From Streptomyces galbus (GTDB taxonomy: Bacteria; Actinomycetota; Actinomycetes; Streptomycetales; Streptomycetaceae), in NCBI RefSeq assembly GCF_005280195.1, contig NZ_SZPR01000023.1, positions 91,363 through 155,362 on the forward strand: a DNA stretch of 64,000 nucleotides, in the 5' to 3' direction. Positions within the stretch are counted from its first letter, which is position 1. Each line of letters begins with the position of its first letter. The notes below the pieces were generated by a model. It did no database searches, was not told where the DNA came from, and saw only the letters and a program-made list of their open reading frames with translations. Positions 7,622-17,053 of this stretch are shown one piece after another. Position numbers and translations under genes: made by a program.

Positions 7622-7903
7622 CTAGCGGCGCTTCGACTTCCGGTCTTCCTTGACGTGACCCCGGAAGGTACGCGTCGGCGAGAACTCGCCGAGCTTGTGG
7701 CCGACCATCGACTCGGTGACGAACACCGGGATGTGGGTCTTGCCGTTGTGCACCGCGATCGTGTGCCCGAGCATCGCCGGGATGATCATGGAGCGCCGGG
7801 ACCAGGTCTTGATGACGTTCTTGGTGCCGGCTTCGTTCTGAGCGTCCACCTTCTTGATGAGGTGGTCGTCGACGAAGGGCCCCTTCTTCAAGCTACGAGG
7901 CAT
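7622..7903 (-). CDS. rpsS: 30S ribosomal protein S19
   Basis: Small-subunit head protein that contacts S13 and the A-site finger. 93 residues, start MPRSLKKGPFVDDHLIKKV, conserved TWSRRSMIIPAMLGHTIAVH and KLGEFSPTRTFRGH. It begins 12 nt after the rplB stop. Confidence 0.97.
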   Translation of the reverse strand: MPRSLKKGPFVDDHLIKKVDAQNEAGTKNVIKTWSRRSMIIPAMLGHTIAVHNGKTHIPVFVTESMVGHKLGEFSPTRTFRGHVKEDRKSKRR

Positions 7904-7915
7904 CTCAACCCGTCC

Positions 7916-8752
7916 TTAGCGCTTCTTGTTCGTCTTGCGGCGGCGGACGATGTACTTGTTGCTCGCCTTCTTGGGAGAACGAGTACGACCTTCCTTCTGA
8001 CCCCAGGGGCTGACCGGGTGGCGACCACCGGAGGTCTTGCCCTCACCACCACCGTGGGGGTGGTCAACCGGGTTCATCGCCACACCGCGAACGGTCGGGC
8101 GGACGCCCAGCCAGCGCTTGCGGCCGGCCTTGCCCCAGTTGATGTTGCTCTGCTCGGCGTTGCCGACCTCGCCGACCGTGGCGCGGCAGCGCTGGTCGAC
8201 CAGGCGGATCTCACCGGAGGGCATGCGGAGGTGGGCCATCGAGCCCTCCTTCGCGAGCAGCTGCACGGAGGCACCGGCGGAGCGGGCGAACTTGGCGCCG
8301 CCACCCGGACGAAGCTCCACGGAGTGGATCGTCGTACCGACCGGGATGTTGCGCAGCGCCAGGTTGTTGCCGGGCTTGATGTCGGCCGACGGGCCGTTCT
8401 CGATCCGGTCGCCCTGGTTGAGGCCCTTGGGGGCCAGGATGTAGCGCTTCTCGCCGTCCGCGTAGTGCAGGAGCGCGATGCGCGCGGTGCGGTTCGGGTC
8501 GTACTCGATGTGCGCGACCTTCGCCGGCACGCCGTCCTTGTCGTGACGACGGAAGTCGATCACGCGGTAGGCGCGCTTGTGGCCACCGCCCTGGTGGCGG
8601 ACGGTCACACGACCGGAATTGTTACGGCCGCCCTTGCTGTGCAGGGGACGGACCAGCGACTTCTCCGGCGTGGACCGCGTGACCTCGACGAAGTCGGCGA
8701 CGCTGGAGCCACGACGGCCCGGAGTCGTCGGCTTGTACTTGCGGATACCCAT
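7916..8752 (-). CDS. rplB: 50S ribosomal protein L2
   Basis: Largest primary 23S rRNA-binding protein and subunit-bridge component, 278 residues. The N-terminal OB fold is followed by the SH3-like domain. The catalytically important loop GVAMNPVDHPHGGGEG near residue 220-235 keeps its essential histidines. The basic tail ends RRRKTNKKR. It lies 40 nt after rplW. Confidence 0.98.
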   Translation of the reverse strand: MGIRKYKPTTPGRRGSSVADFVEVTRSTPEKSLVRPLHSKGGRNNSGRVTVRHQGGGHKRAYRVIDFRRHDKDGVPAKVAHIEYDPNRTARIALLHYADGEKRYILAPKGLNQGDRIENGPSADIKPGNNLALRNIPVGTTIHSVELRPGGGAKFARSAGASVQLLAKEGSMAHLRMPSGEIRLVDQRCRATVGEVGNAEQSNINWGKAGRKRWLGVRPTVRGVAMNPVDHPHGGGEGKTSGGRHPVSPWGQKEGRTRSPKKASNKYIVRRRKTNKKR

Positions 8753-8792
8753 TTCTCAGTCCTCGTCCGATATCGAACGATCCGGACCTCCG

Positions 8793-9212
8793 TCAGGAGG
8801 TCGGACCGCCGAAGATGTCGATACGGTCGCCCTCGGCGAGGGTCACGATCGCGCGCTTGGTGGCCGCGCGCTGGCCGAAGCCGGTGCGGGTCCGCTTGCG
8901 CTTGCCCTGGCGGTTGATCGTGTTGACCCCGGTGACCTTGACCGAGAAGACCGCCTGGACGGCCTCCTTGATCTGGGTCTTGTTGGCCCGCGGGTCGACG
9001 ACGAACGTGTACTTGTTGTCGTCGAGCAGCGCGTAGCTCTTCTCGGACACGACCGGCTTCAGCAGGACGTCACGGGGGTCCGTGTACGCCTTGCTCACCG
9101 GGGTGACGACGGTGTTCTTGCCCTCGGCGGCGTGGCGGCGCGCCTTCGCGACGCGCGCGGCCTTGGCGGCCTTCGCAGCCTTGGAGGCAATGCTCGGGTG
9201 ACGCGTAGCCAT
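8793..9212 (-). CDS. rplW: 50S ribosomal protein L23
   Basis: Exit-tunnel protein and main docking site for trigger factor and SRP. 139 residues, about 40 longer than E. coli L23. The extra N-terminus is an Ala/Lys/Arg-rich segment (HPSIASKAAKAAKAARVAKA), typical of Streptomyces. The core begins at DPRDVLLKPVVSEKSYALLD. The ATG at 9212-9210 overlaps the rplD stop by one base; a longer in-frame reading would run into rplD. Confidence 0.96.
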   Translation of the reverse strand: MATRHPSIASKAAKAAKAARVAKARRHAAEGKNTVVTPVSKAYTDPRDVLLKPVVSEKSYALLDDNKYTFVVDPRANKTQIKEAVQAVFSVKVTGVNTINRQGKRKRTRTGFGQRAATKRAIVTLAEGDRIDIFGGPTS

Positions 9213-9868
9213 CAGGCCTCGCTCCCTTCGGTGTCGGTGGCCTTCGGGCCGGCGACGAAGGACTCGAGAGCGGCCTGGGTGAAGACCACGTCGTCCGAGA
9301 CGATCACGTCGTACGTGTTCAGCTGGCCCGGCTCCAGGATGTGGACCTGGGGCAGGTTGCGGGCGGACAGCCACGCGGCCTCGTCGGCGCGCTCGACGAC
9401 CAGGAGCAGGTTCTTGCGCTCCGAGATCTTGCCGAACAGGCTCTTCGCGGCCTTGGTGGACGGGGTCTCGCCCTCGATCACGCCGGAGACGACGTGGATG
9501 CGGTTCGCGCGGGCCCGGTCGGTGAGGGCGTGCCGCAGGGCGGCGGCCTTCATCTTCTTCGGGGTGCGCTGCGAGTAGTCGCGCGGCACGGGACCGTGCA
9601 CGACGCCACCACCGGCGAACTGCGGCGCGCGGGTCGAGCCCTGGCGGGCGCGGCCGGTGCCCTTCTGGCGGTACGGCTTCTTGCCGCCACCACGGACCTC
9701 GCCACGGGTCTTGGTCTTGTGCGTGCCCTGACGGGCAGCCGCGTTCTGCGCGACGACGACCTGGTGGATCAGCGGGATGCTGACCTTCTCCACGCCGAAG
9801 ATCTCCGCGGGGAGCTCGACGCTACCGGTCTTCTCGCCGGCAGGCGAAAGGATGTCAACAGTGCTCAT
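9212..9868 (-). CDS. rplD: 50S ribosomal protein L4
   Basis: Assembly protein whose extended loop reaches into the exit tunnel; in E. coli it also attenuates the S10 operon. 218 residues starting MSTVDILSPAGEKTG. The loop region contains RQGTHKTKTRGEVRGGGKKP and RQKGTGRARQGS. The ATG at 9868 is used because the 34 in-frame residues before it lie in rplC and are not L4-like. Confidence 0.96.
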   Translation of the reverse strand: MSTVDILSPAGEKTGSVELPAEIFGVEKVSIPLIHQVVVAQNAAARQGTHKTKTRGEVRGGGKKPYRQKGTGRARQGSTRAPQFAGGGVVHGPVPRDYSQRTPKKMKAAALRHALTDRARANRIHVVSGVIEGETPSTKAAKSLFGKISERKNLLLVVERADEAAWLSARNLPQVHILEPGQLNTYDVIVSDDVVFTQAALESFVAGPKATDTEGSEA

Positions 9869-9875
9869 CGGTACC

Positions 9876-10520
9876 TCAGGCCCCCTTGGCCGCGGTGCGG
9901 ACCAGGACGAGGCCGCCGTTCGGACCGGGAACCGCGCCCTTGATGAGCAGCAGACCCTTCTCCGCGTCAACGGCGTGGACGGTCAGGTTCTGGGTGGTGA
10001 CGCGCTCGTTGCCCATGCGACCCGCCATGCGGAGGCCCTTGAACACACGGCCCGGGGTGGCACAGCCACCGATGGAACCGGGCGAGCGGTGCTTGCGCTG
10101 GGTGCCGTGTCCGGCGCCGAGGCCCTTGAAGTTGTGACGCTTCATGACACCGGCGAAGCCCTTGCCCTTGCTCTTGCCGGTCACGTCGACCTTGATGCCG
10201 GCCTCGAACACCTCAGCGGTGATCTCCTGGCCGAGGGTGTACTCGCTGGCGTCAGCGGTACGGATCTCGACGAGGTGGCGGCGGGGAGTGACGTCGGCCT
10301 TGGCGAAGTGGCCCTTGAGGGGCTTGTTCACCTTGCGCGGGTCGATCTCGCCGAACGCGATCTGGACGGACTCGTAGCCGTCGACGTCGTTCGTGCGGAC
10401 CTGGGTGACGACGTTGGGGCCGGCCTTGACGACGGTGACCGGAACAACACGGTTGTTCTCGTCCCACACCTGCGTCATGCCGAGCTTCTCGCCCAGGATG
10501 CCCTTGATCTGCTTAGCCAT
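9876..10520 (-). CDS. rplC: 50S ribosomal protein L3
   Basis: Early-assembly protein close to the peptidyl transferase centre, 214 residues. Start MAKQIKGILGEKLGMTQVWD; the central extension with KRHNFKGLGAGHGTQRKHRS is the part that approaches the active site. It follows rpsJ by 17 nt and precedes rplD by 7 nt. Confidence 0.97.
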   Translation of the reverse strand: MAKQIKGILGEKLGMTQVWDENNRVVPVTVVKAGPNVVTQVRTNDVDGYESVQIAFGEIDPRKVNKPLKGHFAKADVTPRRHLVEIRTADASEYTLGQEITAEVFEAGIKVDVTGKSKGKGFAGVMKRHNFKGLGAGHGTQRKHRSPGSIGGCATPGRVFKGLRMAGRMGNERVTTQNLTVHAVDAEKGLLLIKGAVPGPNGGLVLVRTAAKGA

Positions 10521-10537
10521 CGTTCAGATCACCGGCC

Positions 10538-10846
10538 TCAGAGCTTGATCTCGATGTCGACACCGGCCGGCAGGTCGAGTCGCATCAGAGAGTCAACGGT
10601 CTTGGGGGTCGGGTCGAGGATGTCGATCAGGCGCTTGTGCGTGCGCATCTCGAAGTGCTCGCGCGAGTCCTTGTACTTGTGCGGCGACTTGATGACGCAG
10701 TACACGTTCTTCTCAGTGGGCAGCGGCACCGGGCCCGCGACCGACGCACCGGTACGGGTCACCGTCTCGACGATCTTCTTCGCCGAGGAGTCGATGACCT
10801 CGTGGTCGTAGGCCTTGAGCCGGATGCGGATCTTCTGTCCCGCCAT
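10538..10846 (-). CDS. rpsJ: 30S ribosomal protein S10 (NusE)
   Basis: 102-residue small-subunit protein; as NusE it also joins NusB and links NusG to the leading ribosome. Start MAGQKIRIRLKAYDHEVID, with GPVPLPTEKNVYCVIKSPH and a C-terminus PAGVDIEIKL. First gene of the S10 operon, preceded by a 436-bp noncoding leader. The ATG has only a weak ribosome site, which suits structural control of translation (inference). Confidence 0.98.
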   Translation of the reverse strand: MAGQKIRIRLKAYDHEVIDSSAKKIVETVTRTGASVAGPVPLPTEKNVYCVIKSPHKYKDSREHFEMRTHKRLIDILDPTPKTVDSLMRLDLPAGVDIEIKL

Positions 10847-10905
10847 GGCTACTCAGTAGTCCTGTCTCTCTTACGCTCCGGAACCCGGTGGTTCCGCCTT
10901 CTCCT

Positions 10906-10930
10906 CCGACCCACGCGGTCGGGCGTGTCG
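10906..10930 (-). promoter_or_regulatory. Shared r-protein leader element, copy 1 (before rpsJ)
   Basis: A 6-bp stem CCGACC (10906-10911) with GGTCGG (10917-10922) and loop CACGC, plus the flank up to 10930. It is identical to 16853-16877 except for one base at position 19. It ends 59 nt upstream of the rpsJ ATG, a spacing similar to the second copy (50 nt before rpsL). Similar sequence was not found before rplK, rplJ, rpoB or tuf. Confidence 0.6.
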
Positions 10931-11225
10931 CGCTCCCGCTGACACAGATGTCCCTTGTTCGAACATCCCTGCGGGGAATGCACACGGCCCTACCGGAACC
11001 GCAGACCGGGGGCGAAGGCCCACCGGGCGCCTGGCCGGTGCCGCACCACACTTCCCGGAAGATTCCCGTACGTCCGCCCCAGCGCTGCCATGAGGCAGTT
11101 AGGGCGACGAGTACTGTGGGACTCGCTTCCGGTCCCCCCGGCGGGAGGCGCACAGCATCAACACTCGACCGAGCAACTCGGACAGTCTGCCACAAGGAAC
11201 GGGGGCCTGGCCAATCGAGCCGGAG

Positions 11226-11253
11226 AGAATACCCCGCGAGTGACGTACGTCAA
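11226..11253 (-). promoter_or_regulatory. Candidate S10 operon promoter
   Basis: On the minus strand a -35-like TTGACG (11253-11248), a 16-bp spacer and a -10-like TATTCT (11231-11226) fit the vegetative HrdB pattern TTGACN/TANNNT. It starts just past the terminator of the upstream gene and points at rpsJ. Confidence 0.45.
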
Positions 11254-11258
11254 ACACA

Positions 11259-11283
11259 AGGCCGGGCGCACGCCGCCCGGCCT
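11259..11283 (-). terminator. Hairpin at the end of the 140-residue hypothetical gene
   Basis: Perfect 10-bp stem AGGCCGGGCG (11259-11268) with CGCCCGGCCT (11274-11283), 5-nt loop. It overlaps the gene's stop codon by one base. It separates that gene from the S10 promoter. Confidence 0.6.
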
Positions 11284-11705
11284 CACGCGTGGCGCACGGC
11301 TCCCGGGCGGCTGCCCTCGAAGGCCTCCAGGAAGTCCCGCACGACGTCGCGGGAGAACGGGTCGGTGTCCGGGTCCGCCGGTGTCACCACGCTGACCGCG
11401 TAGAGGACCTCCCCGAGCGGCTGACGGTGGGCCCGGTAGAAGACGGCGTAGGCACCCTGTCCCGCGGCGTCCGGGCCGTGGCCGGCGCCCTCCCCCGGCC
11501 GGCCCGGGGAGAACGTGACGGCCGACGGGCGGCCGTCCTCCCCGGGCTCCGGCAGGTGCCAGTCCTCGAGGGCGTCCGGCGGCAGCGGCTCCCCGTCCAC
11601 GTGCAGTCCGGGCCAGCGCTGCTGGGCGCGGCGGACGAAGCGGAACATGGCGTGGAACAGCGACGAGTCCGCGACGAAGTCCGTCGCGTAGCCGGTCGGC
11701 AACAT
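11283..11705 (-). CDS. Conserved-looking hypothetical protein, 140 residues
   Basis: Unrecognised soluble protein. It starts MLPTGYATDFVADSSLFHAM with an aromatic N-terminal half (FRFVRRAQQRWPGLHV), a Pro/Gly-rich middle, and an alternating hydrophobic C-terminal half (GAYAVFYRAHRQPLGEVLYA, then DVVRDFLEAFEGSRPG). A GGAGG site sits 4 nt before the ATG, and codon third positions are strongly G/C, supporting a real gene. No membrane segment or catalytic motif is visible. It lies between the tuf and S10 operons with its own terminator. Confidence 0.65.
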   Translation of the reverse strand: MLPTGYATDFVADSSLFHAMFRFVRRAQQRWPGLHVDGEPLPPDALEDWHLPEPGEDGRPSAVTFSPGRPGEGAGHGPDAAGQGAYAVFYRAHRQPLGEVLYAVSVVTPADPDTDPFSRDVVRDFLEAFEGSRPGAVRHA

Positions 11706-11864
11706 CTGTCCTCCGTGCCGTGGATGCCGTCGTGCGGTGCGGTGGAGCGGCCCCGGCCGCCGCCGGGCACCGTCAGCCTAGGGACCCTGCCGCTCCCCCG
11801 GGGGCCGCACCAGCGATTCCGCCCCATCCGCACGCTCCTCGGCGCGCCGGGTTGACGCGACGGC

Positions 11865-12215
11865 TCAGGAACTCCCCCAGGAGCGCCGGCCGGCGCCCCC
11901 GCGTCCCTGGCCCGCCGACCGCGTCCCGGAGGGCGTACGGGGCCGGCGCCGGGCGACGGGGCCCCGTCCCGTGCGGCGGCCGACGGCCAGGCTCACCACG
12001 CCCGCGCCCAGCCCGATCAGGCCGAGCCGCACGCACCACTGCCCGGCCAGCCCGTGCCCGCACAGCGGCTCCAGGGCGAGCAGGGCCGTGCCCAGCGGGA
12101 AGCTGGCCACGACGACGGCCAGCACCAGCGGGAACGGCGGCTCCGTGGTCAGGGTGAGCAGGGAGCCGGCCAGCACGACGACGACGGCGACGACGACAAG
12201 CACGGCGGTGTCCAT
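11865..12215 (-). CDS. Small hypothetical membrane protein, 116 residues
   Basis: Starts MDTAVLVVVAVVVVLAGSLL; the ATG at 12215 has a GGTGGAGG site 1-2 nt closer than usual. Three hydrophobic stretches (about residues 4-21, 29-45 and 57-77) suggest a three-span membrane protein, and the last ~35 residues are basic and low-complexity (RRTGRGPVARRRPRTPSG). Function unknown. The N-terminal 42 residues of the longer frame are rejected because they are Pro/Arg shadow-like and lack a ribosome site. Confidence 0.5.
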   Translation of the reverse strand: MDTAVLVVVAVVVVLAGSLLTLTTEPPFPLVLAVVVASFPLGTALLALEPLCGHGLAGQWCVRLGLIGLGAGVVSLAVGRRTGRGPVARRRPRTPSGTRSAGQGRGGAGRRSWGSS

Positions 12216-12360
12216 GCCTCCACCCTTGCGGCCGCGGACGCGTCCGGCGTCCGCCGGGAGCACGAACGGCGCCTTGGCCCCTGGACGGACCCGGTGTCCC
12301 CCCTGAGGACTACACGGCCCCGCCCGGGACCGCGCCGGCATCGCGCCGGGGCATGCGAAA

Positions 12361-12389
12361 GGGCCCGTACGAACGAGTCGTACGGGCCC
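12361..12389 (-). terminator. Terminator of tuf
   Basis: Perfect 12-bp stem GGGCCCGTACGA (12361-12372) with TCGTACGGGCCC (12378-12389) and loop ACGAG, 55 bp after the tuf stop. On the minus strand it is followed by CTTTC, a short pyrimidine tract. It ends the str operon. Confidence 0.8.
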
Positions 12390-12444
12390 CCTCAGGTGCT
12401 CGCGGATGGAGCTACCGGGTCAACAGACCCCAAGCAAGCGGAAC

Positions 12445-13638
<1,194 letters not shown>

Positions 13639-13716
13639 TGGGGTCCTCCTGGGAGTGGTTCTGGTACGCCTTACTTCATCGGCGCCAGGTGATCTTTGCT
13701 GTTAAGTCCCGGGCCC

Positions 13717-13749
13717 CGGGGCAAACACCTTTTTCGGGCGTTTGCCCCG
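13717..13749 (-). terminator. Hairpin in the fusA-tuf spacer
   Basis: 10-bp stem (13717-13726 with 13740-13749; CGGGGCAAAC and GTTTGCCCCG) with a 13-nt loop holding a T5 run on the plus strand. A TTGACC hexamer (minus strand, 13766-13761) lies just upstream but has no good -10 partner. It could attenuate fusA readthrough or shape the tuf leader. Confidence 0.45.
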
Positions 13750-13791
13750 CGAGGCTCCGGGGTCAAGCCTAAGGCGTCGGAACGCGGTGCG

Positions 13792-15918
13792 TTACTCGCC
13801 CTTGGCCTTCGCGATGATCTCCTCGGCGACGTTCCGGGGAACCTCGGCGTAGGAGTCGAACTGCATGGAGTAGCTGGCGCGGCCGGACGTCTTGCTGCGC
13901 AGGTCGCCGACGTAACCGAACATCTCCGAGAGGGGCACGAGACCCTTCACGACGCGGGCACCGGCCCGCTCCTCCATGGCCTGGATCTGGCCACGGCGGG
14001 AGTTGATGTCGCCGATGACGTCACCCATGTAGTCCTCGGGCGTGGTGACCTCGACGGCCATCATCGGCTCGAGCAGCACGGGGCTGGCCTTGCGCGCGGC
14101 CTCCTTGAAGGCCTGCGAGCCGGCGATCTTGAACGCGAGCTCGGAGGAGTCCACCTCGTGGTAGGCACCGTCGAGCAGCGTGACGCGCACGCCGGTCATC
14201 TCGTAGCCCGCGAGGATGCCGAACTGCATGGCCTCCTGGGCGCCGGCGTCCACCGAAGGGATGTACTCCTTCGGGATGCGACCACCGGTCACCTTGTTCA
14301 CGAACTCGTACGAGGTGTCGCCGCTCTCGATCGGCTCGACCGCGATGATGACCCGACCGAACTGACCGGTACCACCGGTCTGCTTCTTGTGGGTGTACTC
14401 GACCTTCTCCACAGCCTTGCGGATGGTCTCGCGGTACGCGACCTGCGGCTTGCCGACGTTGGCCTCGACCTTGAACTCACGGCGCATGCGGTCGACCAGC
14501 ACCTCGAGGTGCAGCTCGCCCATACCGCCGATGATGGTCTGGCCGGTCTCCTCGTTCGTGGAGACCTGGAAGGACGGGTCCTCCTCGGCCAGGCGCTGGA
14601 TCGCGACGCCCAGCTTCTCCTGGTCGCCCTTCGACTTGGGCTCGATGGCGACCTGGATCACCGGCGCCGGGAAGTCCATGGACTCCAGGATCACCGGGGA
14701 CTTCTCGTCGGACAGCGTCTCACCGGTGGTGGTCTGCTTCAGGCCCATGACGGCGACGATGTCGCCGGCGCCCACCGACTCGATCTCCTCACGCTTGTTG
14801 GCGTGCATGCGGTAGATCTTGCCGATGCGCTCCTTGCGGCCCTTGACGGAGTTCAGCACCGAGGTGCCGGACTGCAGGCGGCCGGAGTACACGCGGACGA
14901 AGGTGAGCTTGCCCAGGTGCGGGTCGCTCATGATCTTGAACGCCAGCGCGGAGAGCGGCTCGTCGTCCGAGGGCTTGCGCTTGATGACCGTCTCCGGGTC
15001 CTTGACGTCGTGGCCCTCGATGGCCTCGATGTCGACCGGGGACGGCAGGTAGCGCACGACCGCGTCGAGCAGGGGCTGGACGCCCTTGTTCTTGAACGCG
15101 GTGCCGCAGAACACCGGGGTCACCGTGGTGCCGGTGCCCTTGCCGGACGCGATGGTGATACGACGGACCGCGGCGTACAGCTGCTCCTCGGTGGGCTCCT
15201 CGCCCTCCAGGTACAGCTCCATGATCTCTTCGTCGTTCTCGGCGACGGCCTCGACCAGCTTGGCGCGCCATTCCTCGGCGGCCTCGGTGTGCGTGGCCGG
15301 GATGTCGACGATGTCGTACATCTCGCCCTTGGTCGCCTCGGCGGACCAGACCAGGGCCTTCATCTTCACCAGGTCGACGACACCCTTGAAGTCCGCCTCG
15401 GCGCCGATCGGCAGCTGCATGACGAGCGGCTGGGCGCCCAGGCGGTCGGTGATCATGTCGACGCAGCGGTGGAACTCGGCACCGGTGCGGTCCAGCTTGT
15501 TGACGAAGCAGATGCGCGGAACGCCGTAGCGGTCCGCCTGGCGCCACACCGTCTCGGACTGGGGCTCTACGCCGGCGACGCCGTCGAACACCGTGACAGC
15601 ACCGTCGAGCACGCGCAGGGAGCGCTCCACCTCGACGGTGAAGTCCACGTGGCCCGGCGTGTCGATGATGTTGATGGTGTGGTCGACGTCTTCCAGCGAC
15701 CAGTGACAGGTGGTGGCAGCAGAGGTGATCGTGATGCCACGCTCCTGCTCCTGCTCCATCCAGTCCATGGTGGCGGCGCCGTCGTGGACCTCACCGATCT
15801 TGTAGGACACACCGGTGTAGAACAGGATCCGCTCGGTGGTGGTCGTCTTGCCCGCGTCGATGTGGGCCATGATGCCGATGTTGCGCACCTTGGCCAGGTC
15901 AAGCGAAGTGGTAGCCAT
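13792..15918 (-). CDS. fusA: Elongation factor G
   Basis: Translocase GTPase, 708 residues, the normal length. G1 AHIDAGKTTTTERILFYTG, switch II DTPGHVDFTVEVERSL, G4 NKLDR. Domain IV contains GGRIPKEYIPSVDAGAQEAM and the C-terminus carries FGYVGDLRSKTSGRASYSM, both hallmark segments. Start ATG at 15918; 39 nt after rpsG. Confidence 0.98.
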   Translation of the reverse strand: MATTSLDLAKVRNIGIMAHIDAGKTTTTERILFYTGVSYKIGEVHDGAATMDWMEQEQERGITITSAATTCHWSLEDVDHTINIIDTPGHVDFTVEVERSLRVLDGAVTVFDGVAGVEPQSETVWRQADRYGVPRICFVNKLDRTGAEFHRCVDMITDRLGAQPLVMQLPIGAEADFKGVVDLVKMKALVWSAEATKGEMYDIVDIPATHTEAAEEWRAKLVEAVAENDEEIMELYLEGEEPTEEQLYAAVRRITIASGKGTGTTVTPVFCGTAFKNKGVQPLLDAVVRYLPSPVDIEAIEGHDVKDPETVIKRKPSDDEPLSALAFKIMSDPHLGKLTFVRVYSGRLQSGTSVLNSVKGRKERIGKIYRMHANKREEIESVGAGDIVAVMGLKQTTTGETLSDEKSPVILESMDFPAPVIQVAIEPKSKGDQEKLGVAIQRLAEEDPSFQVSTNEETGQTIIGGMGELHLEVLVDRMRREFKVEANVGKPQVAYRETIRKAVEKVEYTHKKQTGGTGQFGRVIIAVEPIESGDTSYEFVNKVTGGRIPKEYIPSVDAGAQEAMQFGILAGYEMTGVRVTLLDGAYHEVDSSELAFKIAGSQAFKEAARKASPVLLEPMMAVEVTTPEDYMGDVIGDINSRRGQIQAMEERAGARVVKGLVPLSEMFGYVGDLRSKTSGRASYSMQFDSYAEVPRNVAEEIIAKAKGE

Positions 15919-15957
15919 AAGGCTTCAGTCTTCTCTCGGTCTCGATGTGGGTTGCGA

Positions 15958-16428
15958 CTACCAGCGGTAGTGCGCGAAGGCCTTGTTGGACTCGGCCATC
16001 TTGTGCGTGTCCTCGCGCTTCTTCACAGCGGCGCCCAGGCCGTTGCTGGCGTCGAGGAGCTCGTTCAGCAGACGCTCGGTCATGGTCTTCTCGCGACGGG
16101 CGCGGGAGTAACCGACGAGCCAGCGCAGCGCCAGGGTGTTGGCACGACCGGGCTTGACCTCGATCGGGACCTGGTAGGTGGCGCCACCGACACGGCGGGA
16201 CTTGACCTCGATGGTCGGCTTGATGTTCTCGAGAGCGCGCTTGAGCGTGATGACCGGGTCGTTGCCGGTCTTGTCGCGCAGGCCCTCCATGGCGCCGTAG
16301 ACGATGCGCTCGGCGGTGGAGCGCTTGCCGTTCAGCAGCACCTTGTTGATGAGGGAGGTCACCAGAGGAGAACCGTAGACCGGGTCGATGATGACCGGGC
16401 GCTTCGGGGCGGGGCCCTTACGAGGCAT
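15958..16428 (-). CDS. rpsG: 30S ribosomal protein S7
   Basis: Head-domain primary 16S binder and, in E. coli, translational repressor of the str operon. 156 residues; MPRKGPAPKRPVIIDPVYGS start, PVITLKRALENIKPTIEVKS core and KMAESNKAFAHYRW end are all standard. It begins 2 nt after the rpsL stop. Confidence 0.98.
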   Translation of the reverse strand: MPRKGPAPKRPVIIDPVYGSPLVTSLINKVLLNGKRSTAERIVYGAMEGLRDKTGNDPVITLKRALENIKPTIEVKSRRVGGATYQVPIEVKPGRANTLALRWLVGYSRARREKTMTERLLNELLDASNGLGAAVKKREDTHKMAESNKAFAHYRW

Positions 16429-16430
16429 TC

Positions 16431-16802
16431 TTACTTCTCCTTCTTGGCGCCGTAACGGCTGCGAGCCTGCTTGCGGTTCTTGACACCCTGGGTGTCGAGC
16501 GAGCCGCGGATGATCTTGTAGCGAACACCCGGCAGGTCCTTCACACGGCCGCCGCGCACGAGCACGATGGAGTGCTCCTGCAGGTTGTGTCCCTCACCCG
16601 GAATGTAAGCGGTGACCTCGATCCCGCTGGTCAGACGCACACGCGCGACCTTACGCAGGGCCGAGTTCGGCTTCTTCGGGGTGGTCGTGAACACACGCGT
16701 GCAGACGCCCCGACGCTGAGGAGAACCCTCGAGTGCGGGCGTCTTGTTCTTCTCGACCTTGTCCTGCCGGCCCTTGCGGACCAGCTGCTGGATCGTAGGC
16801 AC
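16431..16802 (-). CDS. rpsL: 30S ribosomal protein S12
   Basis: Decoding-centre protein, 123 residues. The GTG at 16802-16800 has GGAGAAG 3-9 nt upstream and gives the standard start VPTIQQLVRKGRQDK; the longer frame is not S12-like. The streptomycin-related residues are wild type (K43 in TTTPKKPNSA, K88 in GGRVKDLPGV), so no S12-based resistance is predicted. First gene of str, with a leader element shared with rpsJ. Confidence 0.98.
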   Translation of the reverse strand: MPTIQQLVRKGRQDKVEKNKTPALEGSPQRRGVCTRVFTTTPKKPNSALRKVARVRLTSGIEVTAYIPGEGHNLQEHSIVLVRGGRVKDLPGVRYKIIRGSLDTQGVKNRKQARSRYGAKKEK

Positions 16803-16852
16803 TACTTCTCCGGTTTCTGTGTGCCGATGGGTACAGCTAACCTGGAACGTCG

Positions 16853-16877
16853 CCGACCCACGCGGTCGGGTGTGTCG
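16853..16877 (-). promoter_or_regulatory. Shared r-protein leader element, copy 2 (before rpsL)
   Basis: Stem CCGACC (16853-16858) with GGTCGG (16864-16869), loop CACGC, plus the flank to 16877. One base differs from the rpsJ copy at 10906-10930. It ends 50 nt before the rpsL GTG. Confidence 0.6.
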
Positions 16878-16999
16878 AATCCCGCGGACCCCCGCCACCG
16901 GGGTGGAGGAAAGCGCGGATTACGGTGGCCGCTCAGGGACCCCGTGTGCGGTTCGCAGGCACGCACAAGGGCCAGGGCACACCCCAGGCACAAGGTCTG

Positions 17000-17028
17000 A
17001 GCGTACCCAGCGCACGTACTCCGGTCAA
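17000..17028 (-). promoter_or_regulatory. Candidate str operon promoter
   Basis: Minus strand TTGACC (17028-17023), 17-bp spacer, TACGCT (17005-17000): an HrdB-type match with ideal spacing, placed between the upstream gene's stop and rpsL. Transcription would start near 16993. Confidence 0.6.
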
Positions 17029-17053
17029 AACAGAAACCGGAGAGCCCGTCTCC

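Larger units (their letters stand above)
10847..11282 (-). promoter_or_regulatory. S10 operon leader and promoter region
   Basis: 436 bp without a gene. On the minus strand it holds, in order: the tail terminator of the upstream hypothetical gene, a promoter-like TTGACG/TATTCT pair, about 290 bp with no recognised feature, and the 25-nt element (10906-10930) that recurs before rpsL. If the promoter is correct, the mRNA leader is roughly 370 nt, long enough for regulatory structure. Confidence 0.55.
16803..17053 (-). promoter_or_regulatory. str operon leader and promoter region
   Basis: 251 bp noncoding gap between rpsL and the glycosyltransferase stop. It carries a good promoter match (17000-17028) and the shared leader element (16853-16877). 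The expected mRNA leader is about 190 nt. No open frame with a ribosome site is seen in it. Confidence 0.6.

Noticed and set aside
16431..16802. Streptomycin-resistance allele of rpsL
   Set aside because: K43 and K88 are wild type.
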